The position numbers and the translations under genes were made by a program. From positions 1 through 22,797 of the IMG/VR virus record IMGVR_UViG_3300031565_000404: DNA of 22,797 bases; one strand, written 5' to 3'. This DNA is from a virus. Shown in pieces: positions 1 through 4,079 of this stretch. Position 1 is the first letter of the stretch, and every line of letters begins with the position of its first letter. The notes under the pieces are model-generated. The model was not told the origin of the DNA. It did not search any database and saw nothing but the letters and a program-made list of their open reading frames with translations.

Positions 1-35
1 TTTTTAAAGTGTTGCCACTGTGTTAGGTTTTTCAT
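1..35 (-). CDS. Partial small protein, start only
   Basis: A minus-strand ATG at 35-33 opens a frame reading MKNLTQWQHFK before it leaves the window at the left edge. It lies 25 bases after the stop of the preceding leftward ORF, as expected for the next gene of a tightly packed phage operon. There is far too little sequence to assign a function, and the start itself is only plausible. Confidence 0.25.
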   Translation of the reverse strand, partial: MKNLTQWQHFK

Positions 36-60
36 TGTTATTTATTTTTGGTTTATATAA

Positions 61-198
61 TTATCCTTCTCCGCGCATAATTTCTTGGATTCTCTTTTTA
101 TGCCATCCGTAGATATGCTTTGGCTGCTTCTTAATATGTTTCTTGATCCAAAATTTGAAAAGATGCTTATAAAATTTGCGTAGGAATATAAATTTCAT
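61..198 (-). CDS. Small very basic protein (45 aa)
   Basis: This 45-codon frame starts at the ATG complementary to 196-198 and stops at TAA (61-63). It begins MKFIFLRKFYKHLFKFWIKK and is about one third lysine, arginine and histidine, mixed with aromatic residues. It could be a small nucleic-acid- or membrane-associated phage protein, but I recognise no family. It starts 8 bases after the stop of the 59-residue ORF and shares its strand, so the two would be co-transcribed. The main support is the packing and the biased composition. Chance is not excluded at this length. Confidence 0.4.
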   Translation of the reverse strand: MKFIFLRKFYKHLFKFWIKKHIKKQPKHIYGWHKKRIQEIMRGEG

Positions 199-206
199 GG
201 TTACAA

Positions 207-386
207 TTAATTAAAGTTGCTAAATCCGGTGATGTTGTTCCTGGAGAGGATATTCATTTTTAAATGGTGGTTTTCTGTAATCAAAGAGTTTAACTCTTTC
301 TCACAAACAATTAGCCTGCCTTTAAGTATCTTGTTCTCCCTGAGTAGACTTTTGACGCGGAAAATATTTATTAAAAATTGAATCAT
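207..386 (-). CDS. Small helical protein (59 aa)
   Basis: A 59-codon frame runs from the ATG complementary to 384-386 to a TAA at 207-209. It fills the gap between the 140-residue gene (6 bases away) and the basic 45-residue ORF (8 bases away), which is typical phage-operon packing. It begins MIQFLINIFRVKSLLRENKI. Residues 10-45 show regularly spaced leucines and isoleucines with charged residues, suggesting an amphipathic helix or short coiled coil. The last 12 residues are polar and Asn-rich. No known family is recognised. Confidence 0.5.
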   Translation of the reverse strand: MIQFLINIFRVKSLLRENKILKGRLIVCEKELNSLITENHHLKMNILSRNNITGFSNFN

Positions 387-392
387 TCTCTT

Positions 393-815
393 TTATTTAG
401 TTTTTAGTTGTTGGTTTAAAGTGTTGATGTCAATAGCTAAACCTTTTTCTATAAGTCCGAAAACGTCGAAGTGCCATTGAAATAATTTTTCCATATCATA
501 ATATTTAATTGATAAAAGACTTATATTTTTGTTAATATAGTTTTCACATATAATAACTTTGGTATTATCAATCAAATAATCAAAAGGTATAAAAACGCCA
601 TCAATATCAGTCATTGGTTTTTTTAAATCGCTTAATGGTCTTAGTATTGGTTTATTTCTGGTTGATGTTACTAACCATTCTATTTGATTTATACCAACAT
701 CTTTTATTCTAATGTGTTCTTTGTTGTGGTTATTGCCCCAACCACGCACAAACACTACCATCTTTAATTCATAAGGTAAATAAGGTGCTAAATGTTTTAG
801 TTTTATCTTTTCCAT
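393..815 (-). CDS. Conserved phage protein of the LAPYLPYELK / WHFDVFGLI type
   Basis: This 140-residue soluble protein has the hallmarks of a hypothetical family that I recognise as widespread in phages and prophages of Bacteroidota. These are an N-terminal LKHLAPYLPYELK segment, a central KPILRPLSDLKKP segment, and a C-terminal FQWHFDVFGLIEKGLAIDIN segment. The function is unknown as far as I know, and no catalytic motif or membrane segment is seen. It belongs to the leftward operon, 18 bases after the 151-residue gene and 6 bases before the 59-residue ORF. The family match supports a Bacteroidota host. It comes from recognition of the sequence pattern, not from a search. Confidence 0.75.
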   Translation of the reverse strand: MEKIKLKHLAPYLPYELKMVVFVRGWGNNHNKEHIRIKDVGINQIEWLVTSTRNKPILRPLSDLKKPMTDIDGVFIPFDYLIDNTKVIICENYINKNISLLSIKYYDMEKLFQWHFDVFGLIEKGLAIDINTLNQQLKTK

Positions 816-833
816 AGTCTATTTGTTATTTGG

Positions 834-1289
834 TTAAACACTTGTTTTGTGATAATATGAATCGTATAAATACCTCTTACCCAAAGTTGTTAAGTTACAT
901 TGTTTTGTAATTAACTTTAATTCTCTGCAAATTTGTTCGATTGTATAACCAGTTCCATATCCAGTTGCAAATTTCATCAATGCGTTTTGTATTACATCCC
1001 TTTTAGAAATATCACCTCCAAAACTTGCATTACCCCACGCTTTGTTTATATCGTTTTCAGATAGTAATTTTTCTAATAATGCATTTTTCTCAACAGTCCC
1101 ATCCTCAAGATGAATTATCCTTTCTCTTGCTTCTTTTAGCTCGGTTTGGAGTTGTTGGGTTGCCTTGTCTTTTTTATTCAATATTCTAACTAATGACTTA
1201 AACTCTAAATAGTCATTTTCAATGTAGTCTTGTTTAAAATACTTGTTAAAATATTTTTTGACTATTTTATTATTTTCCTTTGCTGCCAT
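834..1289 (-). CDS. Hypothetical coiled-coil protein (151 aa)
   Basis: This 151-residue protein is not recognised. Residues 1-35 are basic and aromatic. Residues about 38-80 form a probable coiled coil rich in Lys, Glu, Leu and Gln (QQLQTELKEARERIIHLEDG). Residues about 95-145 contain helices with the pattern YTIEQICRELKLITKQCNLT, which looks like a small helix-turn-helix or winged-helix unit. The Asn/Lys-rich start and the C-terminal basic Tyr-rich tail would be compatible with DNA binding, so a phage regulator is possible, but this is inference. It is in the leftward operon between the lipoprotein gene and the 140-residue gene. Confidence 0.6.
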   Translation of the reverse strand: MAAKENNKIVKKYFNKYFKQDYIENDYLEFKSLVRILNKKDKATQQLQTELKEARERIIHLEDGTVEKNALLEKLLSENDINKAWGNASFGGDISKRDVIQNALMKFATGYGTGYTIEQICRELKLITKQCNLTTLGKRYLYDSYYHKTSV

Positions 1290-1334
1290 AGTTTTGTTTA
1301 ATTAATATTTATTGAAATGGTTGTTATGCCGATG

Positions 1335-1571
1335 TTAGTAGCAATACAAAGTATCACCAACACTATACTTGTTCCAATCATATTCAACAACATAAACCCT
1401 CCCTGTTATTTCACCGTCTTTTCTAAAACGAAACCACTTGCCAGCAGGTGCATCTTCTTTTTCTACAATTTGGTTTCCGTTGTAATTACATACATCTTGT
1501 TCAGAGCAAGAAGTAAGTACTGCCGCTAACAGCACATAGACAAAAAAGCCGTTCAGTCTTTTATTTGACAT
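1335..1571 (-). CDS. Small phage lipoprotein (78 aa)
   Basis: This 78-residue protein has a classical lipoprotein signal peptide: a basic N-region (SNKR), a hydrophobic core FFVYVLLAAVL, and a lipobox LTSC with Cys22 as the predicted lipidated residue. The mature part of about 57 residues is hydrophilic (Asp, Lys and Tyr rich) and ends GDTLYCY, with two further cysteines. It should be anchored in the outer or inner membrane. Its gene follows a small one-TM-protein ORF on the same strand, so an outer spanin, a superinfection-exclusion lipoprotein or another envelope role are all possible. The mature domain is not proline-rich like many o-spanins, so I make no assignment. Confidence 0.7.
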   Translation of the reverse strand: MSNKRLNGFFVYVLLAAVLTSCSEQDVCNYNGNQIVEKEDAPAGKWFRFRKDGEITGRVYVVEYDWNKYSVGDTLYCY

Positions 1572-1597
1572 CTGTTTTAAATTTAAAGTTTATTTTT

Positions 1598-1738
1598 TTA
1601 GTAAGTAAATTCGTATAGCCAATGTATGAATATCATCGATAAGAGTATTCCGCCACTGAAAAGGATAGCTGAGAACCAAGCCCAAAGCTCATCAGTCTCA
1701 ACTATCCAACAGATTATATTTTTAATTACTCTTATCAA
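1598..1738 (-). CDS. Small single-TM membrane protein, TTG start (46 aa)
   Basis: No ATG opens this frame. The best reading uses a TTG that overlaps the TGA stop of the upstream 193-residue gene (TTGA overlap), a typical translationally coupled junction, and runs to TAA at 1598-1600. The product has a short basic N-terminus (IRVIKN), an acidic patch (ETDE), and one hydrophobic stretch from about residue 19 to 42, beginning LWAWFSAILFSGGILLSM. It would be a small inner-membrane protein followed by a lipoprotein gene. A holin or minimal spanin partner is conceivable but unproven. Without this ORF about 160 bases would be empty inside an otherwise packed operon. Confidence 0.45.
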   Translation of the reverse strand: MIRVIKNIICWIVETDELWAWFSAILFSGGILLSMIFIHWLYEFTY

Positions 1739-2316
1739 GACTCCCCTCCTGACAATAGCTTAGCATCTTCTCGCATTATAGCGATATTGGTCATTGCTCC
1801 AGTTAAAACTTCTTCTATAGATTTCTCAGAAGAGTATTCTCCAGCAAAGTAACCTTCGAAAGTAACATCAACACTAAGACCACCAAGCATCATGATAGCC
1901 TCGTACATGTTTCTAATTCTAACAACAGGCTTTTGTCCATTTGGACAATATACCAGGTATAACGAATCTCCTATATGAGTAATGTTGAAACCCTGCTTTG
2001 CGTATATTCTTACAACAACCTCGACTTCCCCTTCAATACTATCCATGATTACCTCTTTGAAGCCAAGGTACTCAGGAATAAAAGGTTGGTCTATCAGGTG
2101 TAACCCTGTTTCGGCCTGCTCTTTTACAAGCTTCTTAATGTCTTCACCTCTGTCGTTAGCTACATTCATAATGAATTTAAGCTCTTTCTCACATGCTTTT
2201 AATGCTGTTAATGCTTTTCGCTCTGTTGGAGAAGATGTTAATTTTTTACGGTCCTTCTTCGGGTAGATTCTAAGAGATTCTGCTCTGTTAAAATCAAATT
2301 GTATTTCTGCGTTCAT
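1735..2316 (-). CDS. Hypothetical protein (193 aa)
   Basis: This 193-residue soluble protein is not recognised. The N-terminal third is helical and basic (YPKKDRKKL, then ALKACEKELKF). The middle has probable beta strands, including EGEVEVVVRIYAKQGFNITH and DSLYLVYCPNG. The C-terminal third is mixed and ends with a helix rich in Met, Ile and Glu. There is no signal peptide or obvious catalytic motif. It starts 4 bases after the stop of the SEC-C gene, and its TGA stop overlaps the TTG start of the next ORF, so it is the second gene of the leftward operon. A phage metabolic or DNA-associated accessory role is all that can be said. Confidence 0.65.
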   Translation of the reverse strand: MNAEIQFDFNRAESLRIYPKKDRKKLTSSPTERKALTALKACEKELKFIMNVANDRGEDIKKLVKEQAETGLHLIDQPFIPEYLGFKEVIMDSIEGEVEVVVRIYAKQGFNITHIGDSLYLVYCPNGQKPVVRIRNMYEAIMMLGGLSVDVTFEGYFAGEYSSEKSIEEVLTGAMTNIAIMREDAKLLSGGES

Positions 2317-2320
2317 TTTC

Positions 2321-2602
2321 TTATATGTTTTCTTGGTTTGAATTATCTTCTTTTAACGGTAAGCCATCTAACACACGAGCTCGCTCCATATCTTCTTTTG
2401 ATTTGTAGAAAAGATTTTTCCCCATGCAACACTTTTTGTATTTCATCCTTACTGGTATTACTTGTTCAACACCTAATTCGTCTGTAAATACTTTATCTAC
2501 CGTAGCCCCACAAGGACAAACATCGTTCCTGCCTATCTTAACAGATAAAGCTTTTGATGCCGACTGCTTATAACCTACTCTATAACCTTTATTGCTTGCC
2601 AT
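2321..2602 (-). CDS. SEC-C zinc-motif protein with an internal insertion (93 aa)
   Basis: The protein contains the two halves of a SEC-C zinc-binding motif. The first is IGRNDVCPCGA at residues about 23-33 (Cys29, Cys31) and the second is KYKKCCMGK at about 54-62 (Cys58, Cys59). In typical SEC-C domains, such as the C-terminus of SecA, the two halves are contiguous (CPCGSGKKYKKCC). Here about 20 residues separate them, yet all four metal ligands are kept, so zinc binding is plausible. The rest is a basic N-terminus and an acidic C-terminus. It is the first gene of the leftward operon, with a promoter-like element at 2661-2632. The role is unknown. SEC-C proteins often act as protein- or nucleic-acid-binding adaptors. 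Confidence 0.7.
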   Translation of the reverse strand: MASNKGYRVGYKQSASKALSVKIGRNDVCPCGATVDKVFTDELGVEQVIPVRMKYKKCCMGKNLFYKSKEDMERARVLDGLPLKEDNSNQENI

Positions 2603-2631
2603 ATTTAATATTTTAATTCTTAATAATAGGT

Positions 2632-2661
2632 CAAATTTAGAATAAAAAATCTAATTAACAA
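2632..2661 (-). promoter_or_regulatory. Promoter of the leftward operon
   Basis: On the minus strand TAAATTTG (2639-2632) fits the Bacteroidota -7 box TAnnTTTG. A TTG (2661-2659, within GTTG) lies 19 bases upstream, as expected for the -33 element. The predicted start is near 2625, about 22 bases before the ATG at 2602. Confidence 0.6.
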
Positions 2662-2696
2662 CTATTTTTATATTATTTTTATTTTTTTATTTGCTT

Positions 2697-2900
2697 CTGT
2701 TGTCTCTTGGGCATAGTTAGCCTTATATCCCTTCAAGAGGGATTTCAGAGGGAGTATTCCCTCGATTAGCACAATTAACATTCGAATCCCTTGCCATTTT
2801 GGCGGTTAAACTGCTACATCTAACTCTTTTTCGGTGCTGACTATAATTTCTTATATCTTGAAGGTCATGTGTTGCCGGCTAAGCATTGCACATATTTTTT
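2697..2900 (+). ncRNA. Candidate structured RNA in the gene-free divergent region
   Basis: No gene is visible between 2640 and 3200. This part holds a dense run of possible hairpins: GGC/GCC (2710-2722), ATCCCT/AGGGAT (loop TCAAG, 2727-2743), GAGGGA/TCCCTC (loop GTAT, 2748-2763), GCC/GGC (2793-2803) and GCGGT/ACTGC (2802-2814). A possible closing stem pairs TTAGCC (2717-2722) with GGCTAA (2877-2882). A terminator-like ATGTG/CACAT hairpin (2867-2893) ends in six Ts (2895-2900). The upstream box TTTATTTGC misses the -7 consensus at one position. Most stems also fold on the minus strand, so the orientation is a guess. It matches no RNA family I know. Confidence 0.3.
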
Positions 2901-3007
2901 AATCAGCATTTAATTGTACTCTTCATTACATTTTTACATTCCTTTTGTTTACGCAGTGGGAAAATTTGAACTGCCCCGTAATGGTTTAATGTTATAAAAT
3001 TTTTAAC

Positions 3008-3055
3008 AAAAAAAAAAGCCCCTAACTTGTGGAAAGGGGTTGTTTTTGGGGCTTT
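3008..3055 (-). terminator. Intrinsic terminator, minus strand
   Basis: On the minus strand, AAAGCCCC (3055-3048) pairs with GGGGCTTT (3022-3015), and the stem runs into ten Ts (3017-3008). The 25-base loop carries the 11-mer AACCCCTTTCC. It would end the small RNA that starts near 3131. The plus strand lacks a matching T run, so minus-strand use is favoured. Confidence 0.6.
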
Positions 3056-3131
3056 CAAAAAGATTTTAACCTTTTTTAAATGTGTTCTACATGACTTCGC
3101 TATCTATAACCCCTTTCCAAGAAGTCGAATA
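3008..3131 (-). ncRNA. Candidate small RNA with a loop-loop (kissing) interaction, about 120 nt
   Basis: A minus-strand TATATTTGC box (3145-3137) predicts a start near 3131, and a strong terminator ends the transcript at about 3008, with no ORF between. The 5' hairpin has stem GACTTC (3126-3121) with GAAGTC (3098-3093), and its 22-base loop contains GGAAAGGGGTT (3118-3108). The terminator hairpin's loop contains the exact complement AACCCCTTTCC (3041-3031). The two loops could therefore pair over 11 bases, as a kissing loop or as an alternative fold excluding the two stems. Between them lies a possible AAAAAG/CTTTTT hairpin. No known family is recognised. A regulatory or phage-specific RNA is inferred from promoter, structure and terminator together. 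Confidence 0.5.
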
Positions 3132-3136
3132 ACATA

Positions 3137-3145
3137 GCAAATATA
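3137..3145 (-). promoter_or_regulatory. -7 box for the minus-strand small RNA
   Basis: TATATTTGC on the minus strand is a perfect TAnnTTTG box, identical to the box before the tmRNA at 3811. No clear -33 TTTG is seen upstream. It is adjacent to, and faces away from, the rightward promoter at 3154-3184. Confidence 0.5.
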
Positions 3146-3153
3146 AAACTTTT

Positions 3154-3184
3154 TTTGATATAAAACATTTTTTTTATATATCTT
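3154..3184 (+). promoter_or_regulatory. Promoter for the tandem small genes
   Basis: TTTG (3154-3157) is followed after 19 bases by TATATCTT (3177-3184), one mismatch from TAnnTTTG. The box ends 19 bases before the ATG at 3204, matching the 17-22 base spacing of the better boxes at 4628, 9836 and 20051. Confidence 0.45.
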
Positions 3185-3203
3185 TACTAAAAATTTTTAT
3201 ATT

Positions 3204-3461
3204 ATGGCATTAGAGAAACCATTTATCCACTCATTAACTGCAGAAGGAACGCCTGACCCAGTTAATTTTAATGACTGTTTTACTTTTAAGAAGTTTGACT
3301 TGCCACAACAAGGAAAAACAGCATCAGCTCGGTTTCATTTAGTTTTTAGCCGCGACGAAAACAGTTCAAGCCCAAAAGAGATAGTATGGAAATATAAAAA
3401 CCAATGCGACAGAAACGCTGAGTACACAAGGGTACTTGATTTAATAAGTAAACCTATTTAA
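3204..3461 (+). CDS. Small paralogue A (85 aa), possible virion or abundant phage protein
   Basis: This 85-residue soluble protein is a clear paralogue of the next gene. Both start with a short Met-Ala or Met-Ser segment and then KPxIHS, a Gly-x-x-x-PVN segment, a Phe-x-Lys segment, a central strand ending VFS-x-D, and a K-x-x-x-W-x-Y segment before a C-terminal helix. The pattern suggests a compact mainly beta fold. No family is recognised. It lies immediately before the virion genes in a two-gene unit with its own promoter and a strong terminator, which suggests high-level expression, for example as a minor capsid or decoration protein. That role is inference only. Confidence 0.65.
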   Translation: MALEKPFIHSLTAEGTPDPVNFNDCFTFKKFDLPQQGKTASARFHLVFSRDENSSSPKEIVWKYKNQCDRNAEYTRVLDLISKPI

Positions 3462-3483
3462 TCATTAAAAAAAATAAAAAACC

Positions 3484-3744
3484 ATGAGTGCATTAGTAAA
3501 ACCAATGATCCATAGCTCAAGAGCTACAGGAGATGTTCAGCCAGTAAATGCTGAAAAAATTATTAATTTCGTAAAGCTAACCATCCCACCAACACCAAAC
3601 TCAGTAAAGACTGTTTACAGAATTGTGTTTAGCATGGATGCTGGTATGAATGTAAAACAAGTTACTTGGGAGTACGCAACATCAATATTGATGGATAACG
3701 ACTTCACAGCTATAGTAGGCTTAGTATCTACAGTAACGCCGTAA
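3484..3744 (+). CDS. Small paralogue B (86 aa)
   Basis: This is the second member of the tandem pair, starting 22 bases after paralogue A with an A-rich leader. Shared features are KPMIHS near residue 6, GDVQPVN, FVKLTIPP, a strand with YRIVFSMDAG, VTWEY, and a C-terminal DFTAIVGLVS helix. Identity to paralogue A looks modest, with spacing nearly preserved, so the duplication is not recent. There are no membrane segments. The intrinsic terminator at 3763-3793 closes the unit. The function is unknown. The conserved Trp-x-Tyr and IHS positions are the likeliest structural or functional residues. Confidence 0.65.
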   Translation: MSALVKPMIHSSRATGDVQPVNAEKIINFVKLTIPPTPNSVKTVYRIVFSMDAGMNVKQVTWEYATSILMDNDFTAIVGLVSTVTP

Positions 3745-3762
3745 GAAAAACTACACCTAACT

Positions 3763-3793
3763 AAAAAAACCTCCTCTAACCGGAGGTTTTTTT
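3763..3793 (+). terminator. Intrinsic terminator after the paralogue pair
   Basis: CCTCC (3770-3774) pairs with GGAGG (3782-3786) around a 7-base loop. The stem is extended by seven As upstream and seven Ts downstream. This is a textbook rho-independent terminator that isolates the pair from the tmRNA gene. Confidence 0.85.
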
Positions 3794-3810
3794 ATTTAAA
3801 AAAAGTTATA

Positions 3811-3819
3811 TATATTTGC
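3811..3819 (+). promoter_or_regulatory. -7 box of the tmRNA gene
   Basis: TATATTTGC is a perfect Bacteroidota -7 box. It predicts a start near 3824-3826, just before the first base-paired segment of the tmRNA. No clear -33 TTTG is visible, because the upstream sequence is the preceding terminator's T/A run. Confidence 0.65.
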
Positions 3820-3960
3820 ACTGTTAACCTGTTTATTGACAGATTGTTTGGACGAGGGTTCGAATCCCTCCGACTCCACTGATAGTAAGAATATATGGGG
3901 TCGTTTTTTGGTTTTGACTGCAAGTATGTGGTAAGCGCGAAGTGGTTGACATCCTTAACA

Positions 3961-4014
3961 GGAAAATTAGTAAATTTATTCGGAAACTATTCTCCACTAA
4001 AAGCGGTAGCATAG
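3961..4014 (+). other. Putative proteolysis-tag reading frame of the tmRNA
   Basis: This 18-codon frame reads GKLVNLFGNYSPLKAVA and ends in TAG. The resume codon is uncertain. GGA (3961), GTA (3970) or AAT (3973) are candidates. The AAT option follows TTAGTA and resembles the usual context. The Ala-Val-Ala end fits the small hydrophobic ending of SsrA tags, although most tags end Ala-Ala. One other frame is also open, but it has no tag-like ending. Confidence 0.6.
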
Positions 4015-4021
4015 TTTCGAG

Positions 4022-4059
4022 AAAGAAGGTGCGAAGCACAGTAACACCTTCTTTTTTTT
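4022..4059 (+). terminator. Intrinsic terminator of the tmRNA gene
   Basis: GAAGGTG (4025-4031) pairs with CACCTTC (4045-4051), flanked by As upstream and followed by eight Ts (4052-4059). With the box at 3811 it defines a self-contained RNA gene of about 235 nt. Confidence 0.85.
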
Positions 4060-4079
4060 AACCTTTAAAACAAAAAAAA

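Larger units (their letters stand above)
3826..4059 (+). ncRNA. ssrA: Circularly permuted (two-piece type) tmRNA
   Basis: The 3' part of a tmRNA comes first. GGAC is followed by a perfect T-arm (stem GAGGG 3854-3858, loop TTCGAAT, stem CCCTC 3866-3870), acceptor strand CGACTCC (3871-3877) and discriminator A3878. After an 18-base linker comes the tmRNA 5' end: acceptor strand GGGGTCG (3897-3903) and the D-like segment TTTTTTGGTTTTGAC. The two strands pair over 7 bp with one G-T pair exactly at position 3-70, the alanine identity element. CCA is not encoded. An open frame reading NLFGNYSPLKAVA-stop (stop 4012-4014) follows. Its stop lies in the 3' strand of a perfect 8-bp hairpin (3983-3990 with 4011-4018). 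CCTGTT (3828-3833) can pair with AACAGG (3957-3962), tying the two halves together. Excision of the linker would give a two-piece molecule that rescues stalled ribosomes. P2 is imperfect and I could not resolve a pseudoknot. Confidence 0.85.

Noticed and set aside
1317-1529. Plus-strand 70-residue open frame
   Set aside because: It is antisense to the lipoprotein gene, which has a clear signal peptide and operon context. It is a shadow.
1982-2487. Plus-strand open frames of 94 and 62 residues
   Set aside because: They are antisense to the 193-residue and SEC-C genes, and their Ser/Leu/Cys-rich composition is typical of reverse-strand shadows.
2765-2815. Possible tRNA, prompted by the TTCGAAT T-loop-like sequence near 2781
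   Set aside because: The flanking bases TAACA and CCCTT do not pair, and no acceptor or anticodon arm can be built on either strand.
3840-3880. A lone tRNA 3' end, which might be an attachment site copied from a host tRNA
   Set aside because: The matching 5' acceptor strand, D-like segment, tag frame, promoter and terminator are all present, and no integrase is seen, so a complete permuted tmRNA explains the sequence better.
3833-4039. Minus-strand 68-residue open frame
   Set aside because: It lies entirely across the tmRNA gene on the opposite strand, has no promoter, and its protein shows no sensible composition.
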